This document shows positions 1 through 10,785 of a stretch of 64,000 nt of DNA, piece by piece (positions within the stretch are counted from its first letter, which is position 1; every line of letters starts with the position of its first letter). This DNA is from Bryobacter sp. (GTDB taxonomy: Bacteria; Acidobacteriota; Terriglobia; Bryobacterales; Bryobacteraceae). The notes beneath the pieces are model-generated. The model was not told the origin of the DNA, ran no database searches, and worked only from the letters and a program-made list of their open reading frames with translations. The stretch is taken from assembly GCA_022843605.1 (NCBI GenBank), contig JALHNI010000001.1:1-64000 (forward strand), written 5' to 3'. A program made the translations under genes and the position numbers.

Positions 1-1341
1 TGGCGGCACAGGCATACCGGACGGTGACGGTCGCGCCAATCGCGTTAGCGCGGCGGGCGTAGCCGTTGGAGAAGAAGCCCAACTCATCGGCCCAGGTACC
101 GGTGTAGGCGCACCAGACGTCGTTGTGTTCGACGCGGACGCTGTCGAGGCCGGCGACGAGCAACTGCTGCTTGGCGTCCGGGCCGGAGAGCGTCCAGTTG
201 GAATAGATGGCGCGCCACTCAGTGGAACTCAGCCGATCACCGTTCGCCAGCGCGGGGGCGAAGGTAAACCACATTTGGCGGATCTTTGGAATGCCGAGAG
301 CGGCGAAATCGAGGGTGACGCGCCAGACGGCGTCGGAGACGCCGCCGGAGAGGGCGAGTTCCGGGGCCGAGGTGGTGAGGCGGCTGTTCTTAGGGACGGC
401 GTAGAGGGTGAGCATGTTGCCGTCGAGGCCGGTGTTCTGAGAGGTGATGGTGAGGGTGGCTCCGGAGGCGGAGGCGGAGAGGGGCATGAGGACGCCAATA
501 CCGACCCAGTCCAGGGCGTTGATTTTGGCAGCAAGTGCCGCGGCAACGGTGCCCGCGCCAATGCCATAGAGCGCATAGGTGGTGGCGCTGGAAGATGAGG
601 CGACGGTGACCGGTGCGTTGTCGTCGAGCGCGGCGCGAAGGATGATCTGGTTGGCGGCCCCGGGGTCCTGGATGGCGGTGACTTCGGGGCAAGTGGCGAG
701 AGCGGCGATGAGCGCCAGGGCGATGCTGGTGTTGGTGTCGGTGAGGGTTTCGGTGTGGGTGTAGTCGACGCCGGCTACGGTGACGCGGTGAAGCGTGCCG
801 GCTCCGGCGCCGGTGAAGGCATAGACGCAATCGACGGGTTGCTCGACGAGGTAGTCGAAGTTGAAGTTCAGGTACCAGAGAACGAGCCGGTCGAACTGCT
901 TGAGGCCGTCGTTGACGATGGTGAAGGTGCCGGAGGCGGCGGTTTGCGTGCCGCCGATCTGGGTACAGCGAGCGGGATCGGAGAGCCGGATTTGGGCGGT
1001 GGAACTGGTAGCGTCATCGCGGCTGACGTCGAGGTAGGGCCAATCGATGGTGGGGAACTTGGGGGAATCGAGGGGCATGAGGCCTTCGTAGCGGACATCG
1101 AAGGTGAGGGTGAGGCCGTCGAAGTCCGAGTCCGGCAGGTGCTTAAGCCGGGGATGTTCGTAGAAGTTGTCCATGTCATGGAGGAGGAGGACGGCGAAGT
1201 CGGCCGGATCGCGGAAGACGCCGCTGACCTCGAAGCTGTCGGCGGTGGCGGAGTGCAGGGCGGCGGCGGCCCCTAGGCTATCGAAACCTCGGAGGTGGAG
1301 CGTTCGGTTGGGTTGCAGTTTGTTGATGCGTTCGGGCACAG
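1..1341 (-). CDS. Large uncharacterised protein, tail-sheath-like repeats (3' end outside window)
   Basis: A continuous reading frame runs on the minus strand from a GTG at 1341 to the window edge (447 codons, no stop). An AGGAAAGG stretch lies about eight bases before the GTG; the frame is open upstream only to a TAA near 1410. The N-terminus has an LRGFDS start, then FRDPADFAVLLLHDMDNFYE and later a YLNFNFDYLVEQ stretch. The middle holds two Ala/Thr-rich units of the form VTVAGVDYTHT...ALIAAL and GTVAAALAAKINAL, followed by NTGLDGN, which resemble a repeated motif of phage tail-sheath proteins. There is no signal peptide. I do not recognise a named family; a phage-tail-derived or adhesin-like structural protein is possible. 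The minus-strand frame shows ordinary codon use and explains the spurious open frames on the other strand. Confidence 0.7.
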
Positions 1342-1343
1342 GA

Positions 1344-1408
1344 ATCCCTTTCCTGACCAATACGTTAGCCGGTGGGAAGAAGAATCCTGGGCGGACCAAG
1401 ACGTTAAG
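1344..1408. repeat. Imperfect tandem repeat upstream of the first gene
   Basis: Two similar units, about 1344-1370 and 1382-1408, share GAATCC followed by GACCAA(T/G)ACGTTA. They sit directly before the GTG start at 1341, and the proximal copy contains the ribosome binding site. They could be a local duplication or a regulator site; no function is shown by sequence alone. Confidence 0.45.
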
Positions 1409-1471
1409 TGGCTGATTTTAAGGAAGAACGCTGCTGGAAAAACAACGTGAACGGGTTTGAGGGGTGGGCAA

Positions 1472-1507
1472 AAAAGAACCCCATCCGGTGGCGGATGGGG
1501 TTCTTTT
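1472..1507. terminator. Bidirectional intrinsic terminator
   Basis: A 16-base perfect stem (AAAAGAACCCCATCCG paired with CGGATGGGGTTCTTTT) around a GTGG loop carries A-runs on one side and T-runs on the other, so it can terminate on either strand. It lies just downstream of the minus-strand adaptor gene ending at 1531. Confidence 0.85.
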
Positions 1508-1530
1508 GAAGGAGTACGGCAGATGCGCGA

Positions 1531-2880
1531 CTACTGTGCGGAGGCCTTGGCGACGACCGGAACGGTGTAGTTGAGGGCGACTTCCTCGCCGGTAGAAACG
1601 CCCGACTTCACCACCTGCTGGGTGTAGTTGCGAGGGCCGAGTTCGACGGCGCGCTTTTCAAATTGGCTCCCCTTACGGACATAAACGAAGCTCTTACCAT
1701 TTTCCGCGACGATGGCGGCACGTGGAATTTGGATCGCTTCAGGTTGCGACTCCAGGAGGACATCGGCGGAGGCCGAGAGATCCGGGATCAGGCGGGGATC
1801 GGTACCAATGACTTCAATGCGCACGGGGACGTTGCGAATGAAGTTCGTTTGACGGAAGCCGGCCGCGGCAATGGCGCCGATGGAGTAAATGCGGCCCTGG
1901 AGCTTGACGCCGGGGAAGGCGTCCAAGTGGATGATAGCGGGCTGACCAACCCGGAAATTCTGGCTATCGGCTTGGCTGATGTTGCCTTCCACCTGCATGC
2001 TGTTGGGCGCAACGACTTTGAGGATGCTTTGACCGGAGTACACCTGATCGCCTTCCTGAATCTGGCGGGGCTCACCGCCCATATAAACGGACTGCATGAC
2101 GACCAAGCCGGCGATGGGCGTATCGATCTTGAAGCGAGCCGCATCGCGCTTGTGACGGTCACGATGGCGGACATGGCGCTCGAGGGTGTATTGCAGGACC
2201 GACAGCTCGGCTTTTTGAGAGGTTTCCTTGAAGACCAGGTCGGTGCGGAGCTCGTCGTAGGCGGCCTGAGCTTCGTCGACGGCGAGCTTCAATAGCTCCT
2301 GGTCAATCGAGGTGCGGACTTCGCCGGAGGTGGCTTCGAGCTTGGCTTTGTCGAGGGTGGACTTGGCGACGCGAAGAGACTGCTGGAGGTTTTCCGTTTC
2401 GATGGCCTGCTCGGCACGGCGCTTGATGACGTCGCTCTCGGCTTGCAGAACGGTGGAGTGGACGTCGTCAATGTGGTCAATCATCGGTTGTGCGTCGATG
2501 TCCGCCACGCGGGTGCCGGGTTTAACCAATACTCCAGCGGGAGCGAGGGTGGTGAGCATCAAGGGGCGGTTGGCTTCCGGGCCGGTCATGCGGGGGACGG
2601 TAACGTTGGCGTAGTTGCGGGCGGAGGTTTGGCCGGAGACGCGCATGCGCATCTCGAAGGGCGCCGAGACGACTTTGGCCGTTTTGAAGACAGGTTGGGC
2701 GGCGGCTTGCTCTTCAGCCTTGCGAGCCTCCATCCAGCGCCAGCCGAGAACGCCGGCGATCGCGACGATGACGAGGGCAATCATCCAGCCGCGGGAAGGC
2801 TTTTTGGGCTCAGGAGGTGCGATCTTCGGCAGGGGAGCGTGTGGAGTGGGTTGCGGAAGTGGATTGAGTAGTGCCGACAT
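1531..2880 (-). CDS. HlyD/RND-type periplasmic adaptor (membrane fusion protein)
   Basis: This 449-residue protein has one N-terminal membrane anchor (about residues 31-48, GWMIALVIVAIAGVLGWRW), a proline-rich cytoplasmic lead, a lipoyl-like segment (FEMRMRVSGQTSARNYANVT), a long coiled-coil hairpin around residues 140-250 and a beta-barrel region with AIIHLDAFPGVKLQGRIYSIG. Such proteins bridge an inner-membrane transporter to an outer-membrane channel. The start at 2880 is preferred over one at 2985 because the adaptor begins here and GAGGCGG lies upstream. No permease or outer-membrane factor is adjacent, so the partner is unknown. A strong terminator follows the stop. Confidence 0.85.
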   Translation of the reverse strand: MSALLNPLPQPTPHAPLPKIAPPEPKKPSRGWMIALVIVAIAGVLGWRWMEARKAEEQAAAQPVFKTAKVVSAPFEMRMRVSGQTSARNYANVTVPRMTGPEANRPLMLTTLAPAGVLVKPGTRVADIDAQPMIDHIDDVHSTVLQAESDVIKRRAEQAIETENLQQSLRVAKSTLDKAKLEATSGEVRTSIDQELLKLAVDEAQAAYDELRTDLVFKETSQKAELSVLQYTLERHVRHRDRHKRDAARFKIDTPIAGLVVMQSVYMGGEPRQIQEGDQVYSGQSILKVVAPNSMQVEGNISQADSQNFRVGQPAIIHLDAFPGVKLQGRIYSIGAIAAAGFRQTNFIRNVPVRIEVIGTDPRLIPDLSASADVLLESQPEAIQIPRAAIVAENGKSFVYVRKGSQFEKRAVELGPRNYTQQVVKSGVSTGEEVALNYTVPVVAKASAQ

Positions 2881-2994
2881 TAGGAAAACCGCCTCAGGCT
2901 CAAGAATCTGATCTATATAGCTTAATATGATTTGCCCCGCCGGTGAACGGAGAAATCCACAGGATGAGGCGTTCAAAAGACTCAAGACGTTACA

Positions 2995-4275
2995 GTGACC
3001 TTGGTATTTACAGCGGCCATGGTATTCTGGCCCACAACTTTGTCAATCTACTGGAAAGAACCCCGCTGGCGGGCCCTTTGGGCCGCGATGATCGGTTACA
3101 TGCTGGATGCGATGGACGTTCTTCTCTACGTCTTCGCCATGCGGGCCATTCAAACGGAGTTCTCCCTTTCGAATCGGGAGGCGGGACTGGTGAGTTCCGC
3201 AACACTGATTGCTTCGTCTTTTGGCGGGATTGTGGCCGGGATGTTGTGTGACCGCATCGGACGGCGGCAGACTTTGATTCTGACAATTCTGGCGTACTCG
3301 CTGGCGTCGGGCGGGACGGCGTTTTCGACCGGGTTGGCGAGCCTGATTTTCTGGCGTGCGCTGGTGGGCCTGGGACTGGGCGGCGAGTGGAGCGCAGGGG
3401 CGACGCTGGTGGCGGAGAGCTGGCCAGCGCAGCATCGGGGAAAGGCCATTGCGCTGATGCAATCGGGCTGGGCAATTGGCTATATGATTGCGGCGTTGCT
3501 GTCTTCGCTGGTGCTACCGGAGTACGGATGGCGCCCGCTGTTTCTGATTGGCACGCTGCCAGCGTTGCTAACGATTTTCGTACGGATGGGAGTAACGGAG
3601 CCGAAGATCTACCTGGACCAGAAGGCCGGGAAGCAGGGCTCGCTGCTGGATCTGTTTCGCGAGCCGGAGATGGCGCGGCGGACGATTGTGGCGACGGTGC
3701 TGGCGACGTCGGTGCTTTTCGGGTATTGGGGTTTGAATACCTGGCTACCGAATTTTCTGGCCTCGCCGGTGGCGCAGGGCGGAGCGGGGTTGGGGCTGGT
3801 GAAGTCCAGTACGTGGGTGATTGCGATGCAGGCGGGCGCGTTTGCCGGGTACCTGACGTTCGGGTGGATGAGCGATCGGTTTGGGCGGCGTCCGTCGTTC
3901 GCGGGTTATGTGCTGATGGCGGGGTTACTGTCGTTTTTGTACGGGACAGCACCACAATGGGCGGGTGAATCGGCACCCACGGTGCTGCTGTTACTGGGGC
4001 CCTTTATTGGCTTTTTCGGGACGGGTTTCTTCTCGCTGTTCGGCAGTATGTTGGCCGAACTCTATCCGACGCGGATCCGGGGGACGGGGCAAGGTTTTGC
4101 GTATAACTTCGGGCGCGGGGTGAGTTCGCTGGCGCCGTTTCTGGTGGGAGCGGTGGCCGACGCGCAAGGCCTGGGCATTGCCCTGGCGATGAACGCCGGC
4201 TTCTTCATGCTGGGGGCGGTGATTGTCTTCCGTTTGCCGGAGACGCGTAACACGGAGCTGGACCGCGTGACTTAG
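2995..4275 (+). CDS. MFS transporter (sugar acid/aromatic acid or sialate type)
   Basis: This 426-residue, roughly 12-helix protein carries the duplicated major-facilitator loop motif between helices 2-3 (GMLCDRIGRRQT) and 8-9 (GWMSDRFGRRPSF). It also has the helix-4 RALVGLGLGGEW segment typical of the aromatic acid:H+ symporter and sialate porter branches. It should import a carboxylated substrate by proton symport. The GTG at 2995 is used here; an ATG at 3019 is an equally possible start and neither has a clear ribosome site. The neighbouring convergent enolase-superfamily enzyme could act on the same sugar acid, but that link is inferred only from position. Confidence 0.85.
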   Translation: MTLVFTAAMVFWPTTLSIYWKEPRWRALWAAMIGYMLDAMDVLLYVFAMRAIQTEFSLSNREAGLVSSATLIASSFGGIVAGMLCDRIGRRQTLILTILAYSLASGGTAFSTGLASLIFWRALVGLGLGGEWSAGATLVAESWPAQHRGKAIALMQSGWAIGYMIAALLSSLVLPEYGWRPLFLIGTLPALLTIFVRMGVTEPKIYLDQKAGKQGSLLDLFREPEMARRTIVATVLATSVLFGYWGLNTWLPNFLASPVAQGGAGLGLVKSSTWVIAMQAGAFAGYLTFGWMSDRFGRRPSFAGYVLMAGLLSFLYGTAPQWAGESAPTVLLLLGPFIGFFGTGFFSLFGSMLAELYPTRIRGTGQGFAYNFGRGVSSLAPFLVGAVADAQGLGIALAMNAGFFMLGAVIVFRLPETRNTELDRVT

Positions 4276-4293
4276 GCATTCAGCCCCAGGCGT

Positions 4294-5559
4294 TTAACCC
4301 CACCAGGTTTCGCCCTGGGCGAGGTGCGCTTTCACGGTGTCCTGGTTGAGGGTGAGGCCGAGGCCTGGGCGATCACTAACGCGGATAAAGCCGTCCTGAA
4401 TGTAAGGGCCATCGAGGACGAGCAACTGGTCCATCCAGCCGCCTTTGCCGGTGACGGTTTCTGTGACTAAGTAGTCGCGGATGGAGGAAGCCCACTGGGC
4501 GTTCGAGTAGGTGTGAATCTGGCTGGCGGTGTTGTGGGTGCACATGGGCAGGCCGAAGACGTCGGCCATGTCGGCGATGCGTTTGGTTTCGAGGAAGCCG
4601 CCGGAGTTCCGGAGATCGGGGTTCAGGATGTCGCAGCCCTGGTTGAGGATGAAGTCCTTAAATCCCTGGCGGCGGGAGAGGTTTTCGCCCATGCAGATGG
4701 GGACGGTGGAACTGGCGCAGAGGCGTTTCCAGGAGTCGGTGTAGTCCACAAGGAGGGCATCTTCGAGCCACATGGGTTTGATGGGCGCGACGGCTTCGGC
4801 GATCTGGATGGCGGTGCGGAGGTCGTATTCCCAATGGCAGTGGACCATGATGTCGTGATCCCAACCGATGGCTTCGCGGACGTTCTCAAAGCCTTGCCGG
4901 ACCTGGATGAGTTCTTTGGTGGTGAGGACGCGGTTGGAGGCGTCGCGGGCTTTGTCGTTGGCGGCGTTGGTGTGGGGGAAGCCGAACTTATGGGCGGTGA
5001 AGCCGGAGGGGTCGGCTTTGACCAGTTGCGCCCACTCGCGGCAGGAGGCTTTGTCGAGCATGTTTTTGGGCGCGGAGTGATCGTAGACGCGGACTTTGTT
5101 CCGGAAGCGGCCACCGAGTAGCTTCGAGGAGGGAACGCCGAGGATCTTGCCGGCGAGGTCCCAGAGAGCCATTTCAATGCCGGAGGCGGCGCGCGGGAAA
5201 TTGTGGGCGGAGCCGTCGGTGCGGGTGCCGCTGAGGCTGCTGGCTCCTTTGCCGAGCATGGTGTAGATGGTGTCGATCTCGAGCGGGTCCTTGCCGATGA
5301 GCCAGGGCTTGAGGGACATGATCTGTTCGCGAACGCCGAAGCCGGGTGTGCCGTAGGCTTCGCCGATGCCGAAGGTGCCGTCGTCGGCGATGATTTTGAC
5401 GAGGAGGTAAGTACGTCCGCCCTGGACGACCATGGTCTGGACGTCGCGAATGCGAGCCTGTCCTTTTTCGGCGGCGGCGAGTTGGTGGTAGGCGACAAGC
5501 CAGGGGGCGGTGGCAGCGGTGGCAAGGAACCGGCGACGGGAGATAGACATGGGCTGCAT
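4294..5559 (-). CDS. TAT-exported enolase-superfamily enzyme (mandelate racemase/muconate lactonizing type)
   Basis: A twin-arginine signal (SISRRRFLATAATAPWL) precedes an enolase-superfamily enzyme of about 390 residues. The capping domain is followed by the barrel with HCHWEYD, the metal-ligand strands MWLEDA and CMGENL, NPDLRNSGG and a catalytic-type CTHNT histidine. Members abstract a proton alpha to a carboxylate, commonly dehydrating sugar acids such as galactonate. Export of this family to the periplasm is unusual outside Acidobacteria and Planctomycetes. An ATG three codons downstream (5550) is an alternative start. An inverted repeat lies just upstream at 5618-5643. Confidence 0.8.
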   Translation of the reverse strand: MQPMSISRRRFLATAATAPWLVAYHQLAAAEKGQARIRDVQTMVVQGGRTYLLVKIIADDGTFGIGEAYGTPGFGVREQIMSLKPWLIGKDPLEIDTIYTMLGKGASSLSGTRTDGSAHNFPRAASGIEMALWDLAGKILGVPSSKLLGGRFRNKVRVYDHSAPKNMLDKASCREWAQLVKADPSGFTAHKFGFPHTNAANDKARDASNRVLTTKELIQVRQGFENVREAIGWDHDIMVHCHWEYDLRTAIQIAEAVAPIKPMWLEDALLVDYTDSWKRLCASSTVPICMGENLSRRQGFKDFILNQGCDILNPDLRNSGGFLETKRIADMADVFGLPMCTHNTASQIHTYSNAQWASSIRDYLVTETVTGKGGWMDQLLVLDGPYIQDGFIRVSDRPGLGLTLNQDTVKAHLAQGETWWG

Positions 5560-5617
5560 TATTTCACGGTTGGGGAGCCGGGCGGGAGGGGGGTGGGTGG
5601 TGAGTGAGGGGTGATTC

Positions 5618-5643
5618 TCAATATCTCTGTAAGTGGATATTGA
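5618..5643. promoter_or_regulatory. Inverted repeat, candidate operator
   Basis: TCAATATC and GATATTGA form a perfect 8-base inverted repeat with a 10-base spacer. This AT-rich element sits in otherwise GC-rich DNA about 60 bases upstream of the enolase-superfamily gene and just after the methyltransferase stop. It fits a dimeric repressor site or a small hairpin; without a T-run it is not an intrinsic terminator. Confidence 0.45.
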
Positions 5644-5658
5644 TCTAGGGGTTACAGC

Positions 5659-6387
5659 TTACTCCGAGTTAGTTGAGGGCTGTAAAAGAGCGTAGTAGGC
5701 GGGGAAGTCGACTTGAGCCTGGGAGTCCGGCCACAGGGTCTGGTGGCACCAGGAGCGAATGTCATCGGGATGAGCACCCTGGCGGATGGCATAGGCGACG
5801 TTGGTTTCGGTCATCATGTAGGCCAAGTAGAAGTCGCGGGTGAGGGTGAGGCGAACGGCGAATTGCTCGGAGTGGGCAAGCGAGAAGCCTTGTGCGGCAG
5901 TGGCCAGGATCTGGGGATCGAGATGGCGTGCTTCGTGCGGAGCCCAGGGGTGACGTTCGATGAATTTGGCGAGCCAGTTGTGGTCAGTTCGGTGGCCGGT
6001 GCTGAAGTCGTAGACGAGGAGTTTGCCAGACGGTTTGAGCAGGCGCAGGGCTTCGGGGAAGAAGCGGTCGAGGTCGACGTAGTTGAGGGAGCCGGCGGCG
6101 GTGATGAGGTCGAGAGAGGCGTCGGGAAGAGGAATCGATTCGGCGGGGCCGACCAGGAAGCGGGCATCGGGATCGACGGCGCGGGCGGCATCGACCATGG
6201 CGGCGGCTGGATCGATACCGATGCGTTCCCGGGCGAACTCCTTCAGCGCCAGGGTGGAGATCCCGGAGCCGCAACCAACATCGAGCGCGTAGCCGACCCG
6301 CGGGACAATGGCACGGCGCAGAATCTCCGCGTGGACCGGTGGGCGATGTTTGGCGTAGCCGTCAGCGATATCGTCGAACGGGTTCAA
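5659..6387 (-). CDS. Class I SAM-dependent methyltransferase
   Basis: This 242-residue protein has the class I methyltransferase signature: motif I YALDVGCGSGIST, an acidic residue after strand 2 (RIGIDPAAAMVDAARAV), and the post-II/III region PAESIPLPDASLDLITAAGSLNYVD split over two strands. It resembles the UbiE/Methyltransf_11 group, which methylates small molecules or lipids. The substrate cannot be read from the sequence. It starts four bases after the stop of modA on the same strand, so the two are probably co-transcribed. Confidence 0.85.
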   Translation of the reverse strand: MNPFDDIADGYAKHRPPVHAEILRRAIVPRVGYALDVGCGSGISTLALKEFARERIGIDPAAAMVDAARAVDPDARFLVGPAESIPLPDASLDLITAAGSLNYVDLDRFFPEALRLLKPSGKLLVYDFSTGHRTDHNWLAKFIERHPWAPHEARHLDPQILATAAQGFSLAHSEQFAVRLTLTRDFYLAYMMTETNVAYAIRQGAHPDDIRSWCHQTLWPDSQAQVDFPAYYALLQPSTNSE

Positions 6388-6391
6388 GGTT

Positions 6392-7135
6392 CTAGGGCCT
6401 CCGAAGGCTGGGGGCCGCGGGCATGAGGTTGAAGCCGTGGGTGGCGAAGATGGCGCGGCCGGCTGGGCTGAGGAGGAAGTCGAGGAACGCGGCGGCCTCC
6501 TTGCGACGCTTCGACTTGTTCACGACGACGCCGATTTGACGCAGGGGGCGGTGGAACTCGTCGCTGATGAGGATGCCGCCCTGATCGTAGACGAGCGAGA
6601 AAGCGGTGAGGCAGACGTCGGCGTTGCCGGACTCGGCGAATTGGAGAGCTTGGCGGACGTTCTCGCCCATGACGATTTTGTCCTGGAGTTTGCTCCAAAG
6701 ACCGGTGCGTTCCAGGATTTCCTTGGCCACGCGTCCGTAGGGGGCGTGCAGTGGGTTGGCGATGGCGATGTGCTGGGCGTTGACTAAGTCGTTCAGGTTC
6801 TGAAATTTGCCGGACTTTGACCAGAGGGCGAGGCGGCCGATGGCGTAGATCTGGCGGGAGTCGGAATTGACTTTGTTTTTCTTGAGGAGGGGGTCTATTT
6901 GAGCTTCGTCGGCGGAGAGGAAAAGGTCAAAGGGGGCGCCGTTTTCGATCTGACGGGCGAGCATTCCGGAAGATCCGAAGGTGAAGGTCACATTGCCGGG
7001 GAACTGTTGTTGCCAAAGGGGTTGGAGGCGGGAGAGGTCAGAGGCGGCGGCGACGAGGAGAGGTTCTTGCGCGAAGCAACTTGACAGTGAAGGACTAAAG
7101 TTTGATACTACAGCTAGGCTAAATGCAAATACCAT
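6392..7135 (-). CDS. modA: Molybdate ABC transporter substrate-binding protein
   Basis: The mature part begins after a Sec signal ending around FAQ and shows ModA features: LLVAAASDL, FTFGSSGMLARQIENGAPFDLFLSAD, IANPLHAPYG and a C-terminal HGFNLMP segment. It binds molybdate or tungstate in the periplasm for an ABC permease, which is not in this window. The start is uncertain: ATG 7135 gives a short signal without positive charge, while ATG 7201 gives a better signal (K2, R5, R14) but overlaps the dnaK start codon on the other strand. Either way the dnaK promoter and HspR site fall inside this gene. Confidence 0.82.
   Translation of the reverse strand: MVFAFSLAVVSNFSPSLSSCFAQEPLLVAAASDLSRLQPLWQQQFPGNVTFTFGSSGMLARQIENGAPFDLFLSADEAQIDPLLKKNKVNSDSRQIYAIGRLALWSKSGKFQNLNDLVNAQHIAIANPLHAPYGRVAKEILERTGLWSKLQDKIVMGENVRQALQFAESGNADVCLTAFSLVYDQGGILISDEFHRPLRQIGVVVNKSKRRKEAAAFLDFLLSPAGRAIFATHGFNLMPAAPSLRRP
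7080..7109 (+). promoter_or_regulatory. dnaK promoter overlapped by a HAIR-like HspR operator
   Basis: TTGACA (7081-7086), a 17-base spacer and GATACT (7104-7109) form a good sigma70-type promoter pointing at dnaK. CTTGACA-N7-ACTAAAG at 7080-7100 matches the known HAIR consensus CTTGAGT-N7-ACTCAAG at 5 of 7 and 6 of 7 positions, with the exact spacer. The operator covers the -35 and spacer, as expected for a repressor. The operon's third gene encodes HspR. The element lies inside the start of the opposite-strand modA gene. Confidence 0.65.
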
Positions 7136-7199
7136 CCAGCTTGATAACTGGGTGACGAGCCGCGAGATCAGGTAGTTTGAGGAAAAACGAGGAGTCTTC

Positions 7200-9125
<1,926 letters not shown>

Positions 9126-9136
9126 GCAAACGCCTT

Positions 9137-9163
9137 GGGGCGCGGGCACTGAGCTCGCGCCCC
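9137..9163 (+). other. dnaK-dnaJ intergenic stem-loop
   Basis: GGGGCGCG and CGCGCCCC form an 8-base GC stem in the short dnaK-dnaJ spacer. There is no following T-run, so it is more likely a processing or mRNA-stability element, or an attenuator, that sets the high DnaK:DnaJ ratio, than a true terminator. The role is inferred. Confidence 0.5.
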
Positions 9164-9179
9164 GAACCGGAAGGGCAAC

Positions 9180-10382
9180 ATGGCGTCCAAGAAGAAGGAC
9201 TACTACGAGCTATTGGGTGTCAAGCGTGGCGCCACCGATGATGAGATCCGCAAGGCTTACCGGAAGCTGGCGCGGAAGAACCATCCCGATCTGAACCCAG
9301 GGGACAAGGATGCGGAAGAGCGCTTCAAGAGCGTTCAGGAAGCTTACGATGTTCTGAACGACGCCAAGAAGCGCCAGGTTTACGATACGCACGGCTTTTA
9401 CGCGGACAACATGGGTCCCGGGGGGCCAGGCGGACCGGGAGGCAGTGGTTTTCAACCGCCACCCGGGTTCGACTTTCGTGGCTTTGATTTCGACGACTTG
9501 TTCGCCGAGCAGCAGCGCCAACAGGGTGCGGGTGGACGCCCGCCGGGCGGCAGCGCTCCAGGTGGGGAGCAGGATAGCGGGACTTTCAAGGACTTTTTCT
9601 CTTCGTTTTTCGGCGGACGCCAGCAGGAGTCGCGTGCGGAACGCGGCAGTGATCTCGAATACGCGCTGAATATCGACTTCTGGCAATCGATTAAGGGGAC
9701 GCAGGTCCGCTTGACAATTAACCGCCATGAGATTTGCGATACCTGTGCGGGTTCAGGCTCGGGTTCCGGCAGTAGCGTTTGCCCGAATTGCACGGGTAGC
9801 GGCAAAGTGACGCAAATGGCTGGGGCCATGCGGTTCAACGTGCCGTGTACGCGATGCCAGGGGAAAGGCCGCTTGACGAATGCGTGTGCACGTTGCCACG
9901 GTGAAGGCCGTACGGTGCGTCCGGAGCAGGTGGAAGTTCGGATCCCGGCCGGTGCGGCGGACGGCAGCCGTCTGCGAGTGGCGGGCAAAGGCAATGCGGG
10001 GCAGGGCGGTAGCCCGGCGGGTGACCTCTACATTACGATTCGCGTGGAGAAGCACGCTTTGTTCGCTCGCGAAGGCGACAACATTGACGTGAAGGTACCG
10101 GTGACGGTGTGGGAAGCGGTGTTGGGCGCGAAGATCGAGGTTCCGACAATTGATGGGCGCGCGATTCTGAAGGTGCCGCAAGGGACCCAGAGCGGGCAAA
10201 AGTTTCGCCTCCGGGAAAAGGGCATTTTCAACTCTCGCAAGAACACGCGCGGCGATCAGATTGTCGAGGTGGAGATCCAGTCTCCGCCGGCCAACGACGA
10301 GAGAACTCGGGAGTTATTCCGGGAACTCGCCAAGCTCCACGCCGAGGACGACCCTCGCCGTGACCTCTGGACAAAGGTGTAG
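9180..10382 (+). CDS. dnaJ: Co-chaperone DnaJ (Hsp40)
   Basis: The 400-residue protein has all DnaJ parts in order. The J domain occupies residues 1-70 with HPD at 35-37. A long Gly/Phe/Pro-rich linker covers about residues 78-130. Four zinc-finger repeats follow ([32 protein letters not shown]), then the C-terminal substrate-binding domain. It stimulates DnaK ATPase and delivers clients. AGGGCAAC sits just before the ATG. It lies 54 bases after dnaK and four bases before hspR. Confidence 0.96.
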   Translation: MASKKKDYYELLGVKRGATDDEIRKAYRKLARKNHPDLNPGDKDAEERFKSVQEAYDVLNDAKKRQVYDTHGFYADNMGPGGPGGPGGSGFQPPPGFDFRGFDFDDLFAEQQRQQGAGGRPPGGSAPGGEQDSGTFKDFFSSFFGGRQQESRAERGSDLEYALNIDFWQSIKGTQVRLTINRHEICDTCAGSGSGSGSSVCPNCTGSGKVTQMAGAMRFNVPCTRCQGKGRLTNACARCHGEGRTVRPEQVEVRIPAGAADGSRLRVAGKGNAGQGGSPAGDLYITIRVEKHALFAREGDNIDVKVPVTVWEAVLGAKIEVPTIDGRAILKVPQGTQSGQKFRLREKGIFNSRKNTRGDQIVEVEIQSPPANDERTRELFRELAKLHAEDDPRRDLWTKV

Positions 10383-10385
10383 TTT

Positions 10386-10757
10386 ATGGCCAAGACCCGG
10401 CAAAAAGCGGCCTACATGATTTCGTCGGTCGCGGAGCAATACGAGATCCATCCGCAGACGTTGCGCATGTACGAGCGGGAGGGCTTGCTGAAGCCTTCGC
10501 GCAGCGACGGCAACACGCGCATGTACACCGATGACGATCTGGAACGCCTTGAGGTAATCCTGAAGCTGACGCGCGACTTCGGCGTGAACCTGGCCGGGGT
10601 CGCCATCATCCTCGATATGCGGGAGAAGATGTCGGCGATGCAGCAGCATTTTGAGCAGTTCGTGACGCAGTTGAACGTCGAATTGCGCGACCGGGTGCAG
10701 ACAGCGGATGCGGCTTCGAAGAACTCGCTGGTCCCGGTGTCGCGGTTGAAGCGCTAA
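10386..10757 (+). CDS. hspR: Heat-shock repressor HspR (MerR family)
   Basis: This 123-residue protein has a MerR-type winged helix (YMISSVAEQYEIHPQTLRMY, then EREGLLKPSRSDGNTRMY) followed by a coiled dimerisation helix. HspR binds HAIR inverted repeats and uses DnaK as co-repressor, giving feedback control. Its position as the last gene of dnaK-dnaJ-hspR is the classic arrangement known from actinobacteria and some other phyla. A matching HAIR-like repeat overlaps the dnaK promoter, so autoregulation is very likely. No CIRCE element for HrcA is visible upstream of dnaK. Confidence 0.92.
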   Translation: MAKTRQKAAYMISSVAEQYEIHPQTLRMYEREGLLKPSRSDGNTRMYTDDDLERLEVILKLTRDFGVNLAGVAIILDMREKMSAMQQHFEQFVTQLNVELRDRVQTADAASKNSLVPVSRLKR

Positions 10758-10785
10758 ATTAGGGGACTTAGTCATATAGTTAGTC

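Noticed and set aside
125-1415. Several plus- and minus-frame ORFs in the first 1.4 kb
   Set aside because: The minus-strand GTG frame from 1341 has normal protein composition; the others are Arg/His/Pro- or Gly/Glu-rich shadows.
7110-7199. CIRCE element upstream of dnaK
   Set aside because: No TTAGCACTC-N9-GAGTGCTAA-like repeat; the HAIR-like site fits better with the hspR gene.
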